Origin: Ixodes scapularis
Taxonomy: Eukaryota > Arthropoda > Arachnida > Ixodida > Ixodidae
Direction: 5' to 3'
DNA: 64,000 nucleotides
Assembly: GCF_016920785.2 (NCBI RefSeq)
Contig: NW_024609880.1
Coordinates: 50,616,296-50,680,295, forward strand
Position numbers and translations under genes: made by a program. The notes below the pieces were generated by a model that worked only from the letters and a program-made list of their open reading frames with translations, ran no database searches and was not told where the DNA came from. Below are positions 11,741-21,404 of this stretch, in pieces. Each line of letters opens with the position of its first letter. The stretch's first letter is position 1.

Positions 11741-14700
11741 GATATAACAAAAACAATCTGTCTCTTGCCAAGAAATTAAAGTTTCAGAAAGTACACCCTT
11801 TAAACCTACCCACATTCTGGATAAAGGTGCTTGACAGAAAAAGTTTCTTGTTCTAGTATAATATGACATGGCTGGATCACTAGCACAAGAAAGTTTTATA
11901 ATAATTACAGCAAAAATGCTCGGTCAGACCCTTTGGTCTAATACAAAAAAGTAATAGATCAAACTGCTCTCACCTTTACATCAACAGTCTCTGGTCTCAA
12001 CTGGTGAATACCGTCATCCTGCAGCGAAGAGAAAAAAAAAAATCTCACCGGTAACTCCAAAACAACAGAGCCAAACTTGTATCTGAGAAGGGTCCCAAAA
12101 TATCTAAGTTCTGAGGCATCAAAGACAAACCTAACTGACAAAAAGCTTAGTTTTCAGACACTTCCATATTTGCTTCAGTGCCATTTCATTACAAGTCTTT
12201 TTAGCTCAGTATATATGCAACTTTAAACAAAACCTTTTGAACATCAATAGAATGTCCCCAACTTTCCGTGCATTCGCAAATAATCACCAGACAAGCTATC
12301 GTTCCTGCAGTAAACCGTGAGGGTTGACAGTATTTAAAATGAATATATTATCTAGCAGAACACGGAGCTAACAGACCATCATAGCGTACCTTGGGGCTCT
12401 CTGCCATGCATGTTTAAAGGGACACTGACAACATATCAACGCTTATTGAGATCCTTACTGGAACAGAATCTACGAGGACTTAACTACGCAGAAAACAATA
12501 TTTGCAGTTCAATATCAAACTTTTCTCTGCACGAAAACCTCTGCATACAAACAGAGTGTTCAGGGCTGCCCTCACCCTCTTCTTTACGGTCGTATGCAGC
12601 AACAACATAATGCACAAACTATTTTAGAAGCTGGAGGGCATCTGAGGCACATATTCAAATTTAAGGAATCCACGAAGCATAGTTCCTGATGACCACTGAA
12701 ACACCTAACACACATCAATGTAACTCTTTCTTACCATGCCCATATGCCATCTGTCACACATGATCAACGGCTTCCGTGCGGTGACAAAATTTGTATTTGG
12801 CGTGCCGGAACACACTGCGCCATGTTGTAGATAGCCGAAGAACAACATTTTCGGTTTTAAACATAGTTTTGTGCTTTCTCGCAAGGTGGAGAACCATCCC
12901 AAAAATCAAATCTGCGCATGGCGATGGTACTTATCAAATATGGCATCTTGCTCGTGTAGAGGCGTCAATCGCGCAATCTGATCAACTTTGCTGCTTGTAT
13001 TTCGAATGGCAGCAGCAGTGAAGACTATAGATGATGTCGGATGATCCAATTTTAACTCCCGGAATGTTGATAGGTACTCGTCGGCTAGCGCTATTCTAGC
13101 ATCCCCGGCTGAGCTGGGGCACATGTTTTACATGCACCGCAGGTCATAAAAACTGCAGAAGGGGAGAAACTACAGGCAGTGTTATGACAAAGCCAAGGTC
13201 GAGCAGAAAATAAATGTGCTCTACAGGACGTGCACCACTGCATGCCTTTTTGGAATGGCACGGGCACCACATTATCTAGCTGGCTGGTGAATTATTAAAA
13301 GACAGCATCAGTAAGACTCCTTTTACTTACAGGTATAATGACATTGGTATGGGGCCCATTGCATACTTAGAATTTTTAAATTCATACTATGCTTTCATAT
13401 AGACTCCAAACTTTCCAGTTTTTGTTCTCTTTTTGTTCAACAATTAAATTTGCAAAACTATTTCAACACATTATCTTACCTTATGTTTCTTTCTAAAGAA
13501 CAGCTTACTGGCTAAATTTTGATGCATCTTATTAGTCATATGCCCATTTGTTTCTAAGATAAGAAATACTTCTTCCATCCTTCAAAAATCAATGCTTTTC
13601 TTAAAGAGCAGAAAGAACTTTGAGCGCATTGTCGTGGGGAGCCGCTCATCGCGACTCCCGTGCATTGCAACAGCATAGTGCCCATTCCAGTTTTACGAGC
13701 TAGGTTCACCTCTGCTCGTTTTTCTCGGCAAATACGAGACTCTGCAGAGTGAGAAATTTCAGTGGTCCGTGCAAAAACGTTCATCATTTTTGCGGGAAGC
13801 CAGCATCCCTCCGATCCGTTACCCCTGATTAACCCAGTAATCAGTTTCCTGGGTAAACAGACTCGGTTTTCCCCGAACGCGCTGCAGAAACGTGTACTTG
13901 TGTGACACAAATGAAGAGACGCAATCCATCTGCCGCAGGCCGGGCCCATAACTCAAGCGCAATCATCGCCGCACCTGTCGAGTGCAACGTAGACGTGCAC
14001 GGAACAAGGAACCGCGCATCCCGCTGGAAAACTCTGTTGCGCTTTGAAGCACCGCTCTAGCCCGATACCGAAAGACAGAACGAATGACTTCCAACAAAAG
14101 ACCGTTTACTCCAACTCACGAGTTCATTCTGCACACGCTCGCCTTTATTTCACCTCTTCCTCTTCAGCTAGACAAAGTCTCTTGTGTCGGCTGCTATTCA
14201 GCATTAATATTCGAGACTCACCTCGTAGCCGACGGAGCAGGCCCGGTGCAGCGGAGTGACCCACTTGTTGTCCTTGGCGTTGACCCTCGCCCCCCGGGAG
14301 ATGAGTAGCGCCGCCACCTGGTGGAAGCCGCAGAAGGCGGCCGCGTGGAGCACGCTGCGCCGCTCTGCGTCCTGGTAGTTGACCTCCTCGGGCGATCCAT
14401 TCGACAGCAGCTCCTCGACCTCGTCCACGTCGCCCTTGAACACTGCTTGCACCAGGTGAGGCTGTCTCGCCGGGATTCGGAAGAGAAGAGAGCACGGCTC
14501 AGCCAGGTTACCACTGGCCTCGTGGTCTGGACTAGACTCGCTGGATGTTGCCAGAACATTCGACTCAGAGACAAGGGGGTCGGCAAAAGTTCACTTTGCG
14601 GACACAGGCAAGATTTTTTTTTTGTTTCTTGTTCTTTTCAGCCCGTGTGTATGGCTTCTGCAGTGTGTGCCGAGCAAAAAAGGGTGGCGCTACGATCTTG

Positions 14701-17700
14701 TCAACTTGGGGGCCGGAGCATGGGCAAGAGCCAGTTCTTTGAAGGAGATTCCCATGGGGGCTTCCCAAATGAGTTGTTTCAGTAACAATGACGTCATGTT
14801 AAGAATTCGGTAGATGCTCCACCTCCAGCACAAGCTTTCTGCTTTTCATAACCTTTTGTCACACACACATGCTGTAGGTAGAGCTTCTACCAAATTCTTA
14901 GTCTGCCACCGACTGCAGATATTGACAAGGCCAGCTCACTGTCGTGGCATCACAGTGAAGGCCAGTGGAACTTAGCTGTGGAATGGAACTCTCATAGGTG
15001 TAGCTTCCTGGTTAGGTGGAACCTCACTGTGGAATGTCTTCGGTCTCTCATGTCCTCAAAATGGTCTCCTTGTCATCTGGTTTTGCTTAGCCTATTGGAT
15101 ATATGCTGAAAGCTGGCTAACACATTTCTGCTCGAGGGTGATTGACAATGTTTCAACCGCTTGTGACTGTTTACAACGAAAGAAGACGCCCGGGCAATCA
15201 ATGCAGAGAGAAAGTCGTCTGCTTCCCGCGCAGAAGTTGCGGCGACAACAGGAAGATGCCAAGCTCCGATTGGCTTTGATTGAAAGGATAGTGGATAGAC
15301 CTCAATGGCTAGGTGCCTTGAGGTCTACCCACTATTTTTTTTTTCGGTCATCCAATAAGAGCTCGGCATTCTGACATTATTGCAACCCCTGTGCAAGAAG
15401 CAGACAAACTTTCCCCCCGCATAGCCCCGAAACACCTCCGATCTGTGTATGTTTTCTGCAATGTTCTTTCACCATGCACTTGAAATAATTGCAACAATGT
15501 CATAAGTAGGGTTCCACATTCTCAGAGTTTCTTTTTCATAAAATTCGAAGGATGTTTTTGCGAGTTTATTTTTTGCCAAAAATTTGTGGCTTATTGGAGT
15601 CTTTCTTTTTTTTTTCTTGCTACATTCCCGATTTTATGAAAGCAGGAGTTTAATTTTGCCATGTTTCTATAGTCTCAAATTTTTAATTAGAGTAAATAAT
15701 CTCCAAACACAAACATACCCTAAATTCACCCCTGGACCTAGTCACTGGGAAGCGTCGAAGCTTCATTGCCCTGCACCCTACGAAATGTATGGGTTCATAT
15801 CTTTTTTTATAAAAACACAAACCCTTTTTTTTAAAGGGCCACTGAAAGGAAAATAGAATGTTTTTCTATACAGTCTGGTTGGGACACAAAGCTCAAGAAA
15901 TTAATTTCACATGAAAAAAAAAAAATCCTCAGAGCAACATTGATGGCGTGAGATTTATTTTAAATTCTGCGTGCAAAGTCTATGACCTCACGGAATGGTC
16001 ATACTCTTTCCACTTCAACAAGATGGTCACACACTCCCCACTTTTATGTGATGGCCAAACCAATCCACCTCTCCTCTACGCGCCCGCCATGCCGGGAGAG
16101 AAAACAAGTGGAAAGGAGGTGACTGCCAACTAAATCGCGTCTCGCACCTTCAATATTGCTCTAAAGAAAAATTTTTTTTTTTTGCATAAATTTTATTTTT
16201 TGACACGCGTCCCCCAACCAGACTGCTTAAAAGAAACTTTTTTCTTTCTTTTCAGTGGCTTCTTAAGAAGCATACATAGCATATGGTCCAAAATGAAAAC
16301 CAGGACAGAGGCTTTTGTTGTGACCCACAAGTGCAATGATTCTTTGTCCTAAATGAACCTTGACGAAATATACGGCAAACTTGCTTTAGTCAACAGTCCC
16401 AAATTTGAAACGAAATGGCCTCCCCACAGGACCGCTGACCCTGTGCTCTAACCAAACTTACTGCCTCTTTTTTTTCTTTCTTTATATTTTTTTTAAATCA
16501 TAACTTTGAAGTGGCGAGTTTTTCAGATTTCATTGAATTTATCTGAGAACACGGAACCCTGTACTCTATCTTACTAGTTACACGGAGGGCTACTAAATAT
16601 AGAAGTGTGAGAGCATAACCCAAGCAATTGGAGGAGGGCAAGGAGATGCCTCCCTCTTACCCAAACTCTCTTTTGCATAGACCCATGTCGCTTTTTACCC
16701 CTCCGGACATTATTCCGTCACTCAATATTCGCACAAAAGTGGCTCTCCTCTTTCTCTCTACTTCTCTCTTTCCACTTCTCTTCTTTCCACCACCCATGGC
16801 TTTGAGTAAACTGCACGCACTAACATTTTTCTTACCTACTTTAGAATACCAAAGCATGCCCATCTGTTAGGACAAAACACATCAGCAGATGGAAGCACAG
16901 AAACAGCTCTAAACTGTACTCTAAGGGAGGCTAACATTCTTACAGCATGTTTGTGTTTATAAAAAATGTAACGAGTAAGAATTCTCTGTTTTCTTCCAAT
17001 TACTCGGTACCGATTTCTCGAGCAAGTCCCCACAAAAACGGGATATCTTGCTTCTGTAAAACAAAATGATGGAACGGCAGGAACTACCCTCTTAAACAGG
17101 ACTGCCCGGCCAAAACAGGATGTCTGGTCAACCTGGATAGATGGCGCCAGTGTCCCTTCTAGTGCGTTCTCACTCTATCTGGCTTGTGTTCTCGCCCTCT
17201 GTAAACCTGCCTTAGGGGTCCGATAACGTGCATCATGGCTGCTCATCTGCTCCCCTTTCCCTTGCTGCCATTGTCATGCAACCTTGTTGGCACAGCCAAT
17301 ACCCAGGCCGTACCCAGACACTGTGTTACTTTTAGTGCTATGGAAAGGGTACAGTGCAAAAGCCTTGTGTCTAGATGGCATTGCTACAGCCCTTACGAGT
17401 GAAAGTCACTAGGAGTCCAGGATAGCTTAAATCACGCACACAGCCAAGCTTTTTAGATCGAACAGTGGCTTGCACCACCTGGCGAGCGCTTTTAATGACA
17501 ACAGTTAACCTCTACCTAACGTACAAAACATTGTTGTGAAGCATTTTTATGACAATACTGCTAAAACTATGCAAAAATTGAGCAAGCGCATTCTTTCTCT
17601 GCGATTGAGTAGTTGTAATATTTTTCCCAGAAATGAAGGGGGCAACATTCTCTATTATCCTGCCCATTTGTTTGATGTTTTCATCCCTTGTCACATAGAG

Positions 17701-19907
17701 GAAAAGATAACAGATGGTGCTTTTGGAGAAATGGGTCTTCTTAAAAATGATAAAACTCCCAACCTATGGAACCCAAAATTGTAAAACTCTCACGGCACAA
17801 CATAAAGATTTTGTTTATAGCAAATATTCATGACGGTTTGCTTTATCACTCTTCATAAAGATTTTATGAAAAAGCGAGCAATCCAGCATGATGACGAACG
17901 CTCAAGTTATGATCAACAAGGAATGCAGTGAATAGGCATTCTGTACAAATTACACGGTTGTCACCTTTCATATCAGGAAAACCTTCCAGATTTTGCCAAA
18001 TATGTAATATCATAAAACGAGGTATAAGTGTGTAAAGCTTAAAGAATTCAGGCTACTTGTCAGGTATGCTTTCTCACTCTAGTTACGTCAACCCTTAACT
18101 TTCCATTAACATATTTCAATGGTGAAAGTGTCTTGAGCGTTACGGTTGGTTATTAGATATGCACATAATTAACTGTCCACGCATCAGCAATTAGTGGAAT
18201 TATGGTTCAACATTTGCCTTCGTTAAGAGCGAGAACGAGGCAAGCGTTGATCTTGCAAATTTAATATTCGGAACCACAACTGCCGTTCCGAAGCGCCATT
18301 GTGCTCGTTCGATCTAACATTACCATAGCCACTACCATCAATCAGCTGCACTCGGTGCGCATCCCTGTATTCGATATATAAGTGCAGCCTATTTGAAAAC
18401 ACAACCGGAAATACATTACCCTGCACTTTTCTACATCGCGCTACACTTTTCCGCACCGGTGCAGGCAAATGTAACAAGCCCGTTGTTTCCAAAATCCGTG
18501 AACATGGATTACTAGTAACGCTTTAAATTATGCTGAAAAACGACTCCAACCCGTGAACATATATAGTAGGCTGCAGGCTAGAAGAAAAAAATCATAAGCT
18601 TTTTGAACTGCGACAGGAAACGTGCTATGACAATGAAACAAAATTAGTCAGTGCGCAGGCAAGCTGGTGGAATCGTTGTAACAAAACAAAACCGTCAACT
18701 AACCCCAACAGTCCCATTGAACTCAATGCACTCGAGCAGAATTGGGAAAAAAAAAACACAGAAATGAGAAATACTAGGAAAATAAAAGTGGGGGCATACT
18801 GCCAGTTTTATCAGCATATTCAGGAGGAAACAAACTAAAACTAAAAACAAGATTTCGATTTTTTTTTTTTTTTTTCATCTTTTAACATGCGGCTGGCAGC
18901 GGAAAACAGGTTATTCGTGCCATACACAAACCTATAGACCTAATTGTACCAATTCAGCGGTGAACTGTAATGTTTCGTCACTCCAAACGTCTTACGGCCG
19001 GTTTTTCTTTTATTTTTCTCTTTTTTTTTTCCCAATCTCTGCATGAGGGTGTTCAGGCCAAAACCTTGGGCAGGCCGCAGCTGGGCGCGCTCCAATGCGA
19101 GCTTCGATTCTAACGGTAGTTTTCAACCATCGGATGCGTTCCTTCCTGTGTCCCTAGTATTTTTTTATATACATATATCTTTTTTTAATGTTTAACTACC
19201 GTTGCCGCCGCGTCAACACACTGGAACAAGCTCTACCTGCGCAATGACAATTTTGGGACCAAGACAGTAAATTAGTCCAGAAATACATTCAAATAGCGAG
19301 ATAACCCCCGAATGTGACTAGAGCACGCATCGACGAGTCCAAGCGCATTTATGGGCCTACAGTCTCCCGAATGATAGCCCGTGACAACAGACCCTAGAGG
19401 ATTTAAGATAGCGAACGAAGCTGCTGTTTCGCAGGGCAATGCTCGCGGTGCTTGCTGTTGATTGCAACATTCTCGACTGGCTTGGATGCCAGTAAATTGG
19501 CACGTCATTCGTTCTTATCATCAAGCTACTATATAAAAGGCAAGAAAAACGGAGAATCTTCAAGAAGCACAAGCGCAGATATATCTCTGTTATCCAAGAG
19601 CATGTCGACGATCCAGAGCTGGCCCGAGAACAGCAGCAGAGCAATCGTCGATCATTACCCGACACCAGCACGATTCGGACGCCCAAAGTCACGACAAATG
19701 TTACAGGCTGAACTTGAACGTCGGGAGCGTTCGAAAAACGACCGTCCGCACCCATCAAAGTGCCAGGAAGGCTCGAAAAAGAGCCACGTGCCTGTGAATT
19801 TCAGCGTTTAAGCCTAATACGAGACATCTGTCCGGAGAGCCGATGTCCGCGGACCGGCAGGCGCGACAGGTGCTGCTTACCTCATCAAAGATTTGTCTGT
19901 TGACCAT
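1416..19907 (-). CDS. ANKRD28: PP6 regulatory ankyrin-repeat subunit, ANKRD28/44/52 family (5' part, spliced, partial)
   Basis: This is a multi-exon gene encoding an ankyrin-repeat scaffold of the kind that binds protein phosphatase 6 through its SAPS subunit. Four exons at 14461-14222, 9994-9794, 8209-8057 and 1619-1416 join in frame. Each begins after an AG acceptor, ends before GTGAGT and is phase 0 at both ends. In order they align to the start of human ANKRD28/ANKRD44: LVQAVFKGDVDEV, then RVNAKDNKWVTPLHRA, ADVNARDKFWQTPLH, SDRAGRTSLHHAA, DKRDRRAIHWAAYMGH and ASGNTPLHVACLNG. About 266 codons are visible, against roughly 1,050 in the human protein, so most of the gene lies left of the window. 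Which of the three vertebrate paralogues it matches best cannot be settled; arthropods may have a single ancestral copy. The start codon is uncertain (see the candidate exon at 19881). The gene is divergent from COASY. Confidence 0.9.
2240..2885. repeat. possible inverted-repeat element
   Basis: A motif of the form GCAGGGCTrTTCGTCACATwG at about 2249-2269 recurs in reverse complement near 2836-2864 as part of a run of TTGTC/TTCGTC-like words (to 2910). The two copies lie about 600 bp apart in inverted orientation, which suggests the ends of a small decayed DNA transposon. The boundaries and family are unknown. Confidence 0.4.
3150..3181 (+). repeat. dispersed repeat, copy 1 (second copy at 37096)
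   Basis: A 32-bp sequence beginning ATTGGGCAGGAGATCGAACT and ending in GGGGGCGCT is identical here and at 37096-37127. Weaker similarity follows in both copies (TTGTT..CCCCACA..CTsTGT). It is a conserved core of a dispersed element of unknown type. Confidence 0.6.
3963..3974 (+). repeat. left terminal inverted repeat of the MULE
   Basis: CTTAAGGGAGGA, a perfect 12-bp inverted match to 7122-7133. The preceding 10 bases, 3953-3962, are the left half of the probable target duplication. Confidence 0.8.
4596..6578 (+). CDS. Mutator-like transposase, 660 aa, intact
   Basis: A single uninterrupted ORF, which would encode the DDE transposase that cuts and inserts its element in the nucleus. The N-terminus (1-45) is very basic. 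A cysteine-rich cluster follows at 166-198 (C166, C167, C170, C173, C196, H198) and may bind zinc. The catalytic core has VVYDCTWHKRGHTSH (D303), ALVSDGDSRTF (D398), then CLNHVQKRMGTALRNL. A C-terminal motif, QNASESFHSVLWSLMPK (E562), runs into AVLRFNAGCYKA. This order and the ESFH..W..PK...FNaG signature are typical of the animal Mutator-like transposase family. The ATG at 4596 is the first in frame. AATAAA signals follow at 6773. D303/D398/E562 as the catalytic triad is my inference from family layout. A domesticated gene is an alternative, but the intact ends argue for a transposon. Confidence 0.85.
   Translation: MRGSKYKTVRAFGARKRSMKLVRMAKLEVSARRAVNDDRVNTSSDGFSVPSAVVEEECIAPLTPGVPSMPTVVVPPEIAGPSARLPPAATSGSASSSTHLRIHFLTREEIEAEARHRDTVQAELGALPATQRKFEAMLPDPTPASATSQGEKFCLVQIDVLSNLLCCTVCKHCSGTGLTVQEGTKLGLAAKLEVVCPHYGIIASSWTSPRQQDSRAFEVNIRSIMAIKQIGKGQTALNYFWAAMNVSHRGLHHKTFQEHLKKTFREPEALCVEKFYAESAVAVKIACKKMDPGFCKDVTVVYDCTWHKRGHTSHIGVGSVIEYHTGLILDAVVLSNLCLGCQTGPKPGDQGYDSWHMHHVCQKNTDAKSGRMEVEAALTLFKRSVSKHDLRYTALVSDGDSRTFSALTEENVYGLVPIVKEECLNHVQKRMGTALRNLVQKSDKPLSGKGRLTKALIDKLTDYYGWALRNNSKDVAAMQRAVMATYHHVTSTDQEPHHELCPEGAQSWCRHRVAEAKGEPQPQHKHKLPAYVAAAMLPVYQRLSQVSLLQRCLGAKTQNASESFHSVLWSLMPKEQHASLIAVETALHEAVLRFNAGCYKATAEISVAVGLQPAHLALQRAAEKDALRLHKASKRHQDKLERRNKKKVRKNTSDYSAGSF
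6727..6881 (+). repeat. 21-bp perfect hairpin flanking the transposase poly(A) signal
   Basis: Positions 6727-6747 (GGGCATAACAGAGCCCTTTTT) and 6861-6881 are exact reverse complements, separated by an AT-rich 113-bp loop that contains AATAAA at 6773-6778. It lies about 150 bp after the transposase stop. It could be a subterminal inverted repeat of the MULE or a stem at the 3' end of its transcript. Confidence 0.7.
7122..7133 (-). repeat. right terminal inverted repeat of the MULE
   Basis: TCCTCCCTTAAG, the reverse complement of the left end. The following 10 bases, 7134-7143, are the right half of the degenerate target duplication. Confidence 0.8.
7772..7952. repeat. fold-back element, 74-bp arms
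   Basis: The arms 7772-7845 and 7879-7952 match at 68 of 74 positions when one is reverse complemented, with a 33-bp spacer. Each arm contains a GGGGAGGAGGA purine tract. There is no coding capacity. It is probably a non-autonomous DNA transposon or fold-back MITE. Confidence 0.8.
8057..8209 (-). CDS. ANKRD28: ankyrin-repeat gene exon, 51 codons
   Basis: It starts after TTTGCTAG and encodes MVELLLQNKATCNFFDKRDR followed by RAIHWAAYMGHTEVIALLVS and HGAEVNVRDKD. It ends GAT|GTGAGT in phase 0. The DKRDRRAIHWAAYMGH stretch is nearly identical to human ANKRD28. It joins directly to the preceding exon (NGHTS + MVELLL) and to the following one (VRDKD + LYTPLHAAAA). Confidence 0.94.
8210..9793. other. 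intron of the ankyrin-repeat gene
   Basis: A 1.6-kb intron between two confirmed ankyrin exons. It contains the fold-back at 8452-8699 and otherwise no recognisable feature. Confidence 0.7.
8452..8699. repeat. fold-back element with arms of about 60 bp
   Basis: The sequence 8452-8512 (containing CACAGGGGCGCCGCCACC and TCGTCACTTCCAGTATGGGC) reappears as its reverse complement at 8640-8699 with only a few substitutions. The pair is separated by about 125 bp. The inner arms carry CAAGATGGCGGC-type sequence. It is probably a MITE of unassigned superfamily. Confidence 0.75.
9794..9994 (-). CDS. ANKRD28: ankyrin-repeat gene exon, 67 codons
   Basis: It starts after CTTTGCAG and encodes KTVEVLLRHEADVNARDKF, WQTPLHVAAANNAVSCAELI, then IPLQNNVNISDRAGRTSLHH. 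It ends CACCTCG|GTGAGT in phase 0. It continues the previous exon exactly where the human family continues (EEAVQVLLKHSADVNARDKN-WQTPLH), which confirms that no exon is missing between 9994 and 14222. Confidence 0.94.
10386..10895 (+). mobile_element. 3' end of a 5'-truncated non-LTR retrotransposon (CR1/Jockey-like)
   Basis: The frame starting at about 10408 reads PNAIKNWNGFPIAIVKVFDK then a stop, which resembles the C-terminus of LINE ORF2 proteins (the WN-LP-xIV region). An AT-rich 3' UTR follows. It contains CCTCACGTAATGCCCTTAAT and ends in a run of ATAAA/AAATAAAC units near 10872-10895. Similar tails, with TAATGCCyTt...GGGC, occur near 47105 and 48955, so several LINE 3' ends of one lineage are present. 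The superfamily call is tentative. Confidence 0.5.
11706..11740. repeat. (ATT)n microsatellite
   Basis: About 11 perfect ATT units inside an ankyrin-gene intron. Confidence 0.9.
13005..13550 (+). repeat. dispersed repeat family, copy 1 (second copy 49500-50330)
   Basis: It starts near CAGCAGCAGTGAAGACTATA and runs through GATGATGTCGGATG, CAGGCAGTGTTATGACAAAG and TGTGCTCTACAGGACGTGC. It closes near AACAGCTTACTGGCTAAATT TTGATGCATC. The same blocks in the same order occur at 49500-50330 with substantial divergence and different spacing. No coding potential is visible. The element may begin at TTTAAAGGGACACT (12414). Confidence 0.55.
14222..14461 (-). CDS. ANKRD28: ankyrin-repeat gene exon, 80 codons
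   Basis: The exon starts after a pyrimidine-rich tract ending ACAG and reads PHLVQAVFKGDVDEVEELL, then ankyrin repeats with VNYQDAERRSVLHAAAFCG and VNAKDNKWVTPLHRACSVG. It ends GAG|GTGAGT in phase 0. It corresponds to human ANKRD28 residues from about 10 to 90 (PSLVQAIFNGDPDEV, KDSKWLTPLHRA). This N-terminal segment is the most family-specific part visible, because LVQA-F-GD-DEV is not a generic ankyrin consensus. Confidence 0.93.
15217..15405. mobile_element. MITE with TIRs of about 80 bp, copy A (copy B at 41223)
   Basis: The left end GTCTGCTTCccGCGCAGAAG and the right end ...GTGCAAGAAGCAGAC are inverted copies. Inside, TAGTGGATAGACCTCA and GTCTACCCACTATT face each other, as do CAAGCTCCGATTGGCTTTGA and CCAATAAGAGCTCGGC. 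The element is 189 bp with no ORF. A related copy at 41223-41569 shares both ends and the inner words. The AGAGCTCGGCGTTCTGACGTC word also occurs near 2024 and 26275, so the family is dispersed. Confidence 0.7.
15835..16262. mobile_element. 428-bp MITE flanked by TTAA
   Basis: TTAA lies at 15831-15834 and 16263-16266. The ends read AGGGCCACTGAAAGG and (complement) AGAAGCCACTGAAAAG. Subterminal inverted words also pair: GTCTGGTTGGGACAC with GCGTCCCCCAACCAGAC, and AGAGCAACATTGATGGCG with TTCAATATTGCTCTA. A TTAA target duplication is characteristic of piggyBac-type elements, so this is probably a piggyBac-related MITE. A diverged copy lies at 27985-28305. Confidence 0.7.
19881..19907 (-). CDS. 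ANKRD28: candidate first coding exon of the ankyrin-repeat gene
   Basis: On the minus strand an ATG at 19907-19905 opens nine codons (MVNRQIFDE) that end exactly at a good donor, GAG|GTAAGC. The exon is phase 0, as required by the next exon, which begins in phase 0 at CCT CAC CTG. Vertebrate homologues also have a short, poorly conserved first exon of about 9 residues before the conserved LVQA motif. The position, about 850 bp upstream of the divergent COASY start, also fits. The peptide itself is too short to be diagnostic, so this remains a candidate. Confidence 0.45.
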
Positions 19908-20755
19908 CTCACCCGCCACATCAAAAAAGTGCTAACAAGAACCCAAGCACAGAAATAAAGGCATCACAGCGGCGTCAGCGGCGTCCCCTCATCAACCAAA
20001 CACTTCGTGCGAGCAACCCGACCGACGACGACGGACGGCAACTTCGGCGCTGCGAAACGAGAGGGCGTTTCCGTCGGCGGAACCCCGAGGAACACGTGGG
20101 TGTTTTCCATCCTCCTCCCACGAGAAAAGAGAGAAGAGCGTAACTCTCTCCTTTCGTTTCGAAAATGATGCCACCATGCCGCCGCTGCTGTGTTGCTGTC
20201 GTCGTCTCTCTGATTTGAATCGGGGACTGCCGTCGTCTATGTTTCCTCGTGGGGACGTGCCGCTGAAACTGGACCAAAGCATCCGCCACGTCCGAGAACT
20301 ACGACGCAGCTAGGAGAAAAAAGAAACGAACAAACAGGAACGATCGTAAGTGCGGCGCGGTTCTCGTTCTTTCTCGTCCGATGAACTTTCGCGAGCGGTC
20401 TAGCGGTTTGGTTGCGTAATATTCGCTCATTGCGCCAGCACAAGCCGTTCGCTCCGTCGGAACGACGTCGGCTTCGTGTCATGCATTTTTAAAGCCGAGC
20501 GGGTTCCCGGAAGCCCTGTATTTAGCCCTTCGCTCGGGGAGCCAGAAAATTGAAGCTGCTGCTATCGTCCATCGGCGGCATATACCCCTTTCATGTAGGT
20601 TACCATCAAGTCCACCCCTTTCACGATGAGACGAAATGTACAAGGAGTGGCTGGTTTCGCGGCCTTTCACGTGTATTCAAAAATCGTGCTGATCGTGTTT
20701 GCTCTTCTCATATCTGCCTAATCCAGGTCAAGAAGCACCCACGAAAACCAGCAGC
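19908..20755. promoter_or_regulatory. divergent promoter interval, ankyrin gene / COASY
   Basis: About 850 bp separate the proposed ankyrin start (minus strand) from the COASY ATG (plus strand). The interval is richer in CG dinucleotides than the flanking introns, especially at 19,970-20,500. A good donor, ATC|GTAAGT at 20346, followed by an acceptor-like ...TAATCCAG at 20726, suggests a possible 5' UTR intron of COASY. No TATA box is evident. Transcription start sites cannot be placed from sequence alone. Confidence 0.45.
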
Positions 20756-21404
20756 ATGTTTCAAACGGGGCTCCTCATCCTGACTTCATCCCCGCGACTC
20801 TTGACCTCCAACGTGGGTGCCTACCTCAAGGCCGCCAAGAGCATCGTCAATAAGACACTATACATCAAGCTGGAGCCCAACAGGCACCAGCTCTGGCCCA
20901 TTCAACAGCCCGTGTTCACGCCGCACGAGCTGTCCCAACTCCGCAAGCTCATCCCGGACATCTACTTCAAGGCGGCCGGTCTGTGCGCTCACTTGGACGT
21001 GCGCGTTCTCCAGGGTTGCTTCAAAGACGCGGCCCTGAAGGAAACCCACCTCAAGTCAGCCTTCGATGTGGTGCTTACGGACGGCAGCCATGCCTCGTCC
21101 GACTTGGAGCAGTACGTGGGCCATCAGTTCGACAAGACGTGCTCCAACTTCCAGCATCTGGGGGGCAAGCTGAACCTCCTTCCGGACAAGGGCGAAGAAG
21201 CGACAGCTGGCTTTATGAACGGCTTCAGCCATGGCAGTAACGGCATCTCGACAGACGCTGCCTCGTTTCAAATCTACGAAAGTGTTTGTCTGGGGGGAAC
21301 GTTCGATCGACTACACCTGGGTCACAAAGTGTTGCTCTCGGAAGCCGTGCTACACGCGTCGGGCAAGTTGGTCGTTGGAGTTACTGATGGAGACATGCTG
21401 AAAG
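20756..21404 (+). CDS. COASY: COASY exon 1 (codons 1-216)
   Basis: The ATG at 20756 is the start because GLLILTSSPRLLTSNVGAYL directly follows, matching the start of human COASY (SGLLVLTTP). An in-frame extension upstream to 20699 is open but lacks similarity. The exon carries the whole divergent N-terminal region and the first half of the PPAT domain (GGTFDRLHLGHKVLL, LVVGVTDGDMLK). It ends after ...CTGAAAG in phase 1, followed by GCAAGT, a GC rather than GT donor. Confidence 0.94.

Larger units (their letters stand above)
9995..14221. other. intron of the ankyrin-repeat gene, repeat-bearing
   Basis: A 4.2-kb intron. It holds a LINE 3' remnant (10386-10895), a second (AAAT)n tail near 11042-11067, an (ATT)n microsatellite (11706-11740), a repeat beginning TTTAAAGGGACACT at 12414 and one copy of a dispersed repeat at 13005-13550. 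No host exon is expected here, because the flanking exons join exactly. Confidence 0.7.
14462..19880. other. first intron of the ankyrin-repeat gene (if exon 19881 is right)
   Basis: A 5.4-kb interval. It holds two small DNA transposons (15217-15405 and 15835-16262), several A/T homopolymers and no protein-coding exon that I can recognise. From 16,263 to 19,880 I see nothing beyond AT-rich single-copy-looking sequence. Confidence 0.6.

Noticed and set aside
19452..19811. 119-codon plus-strand frame (and a basic overlapping frame without Met) upstream of COASY
   Set aside because: There is no similarity to a known family and no convincing splice context; it lies in the proposed first intron of the ankyrin gene.
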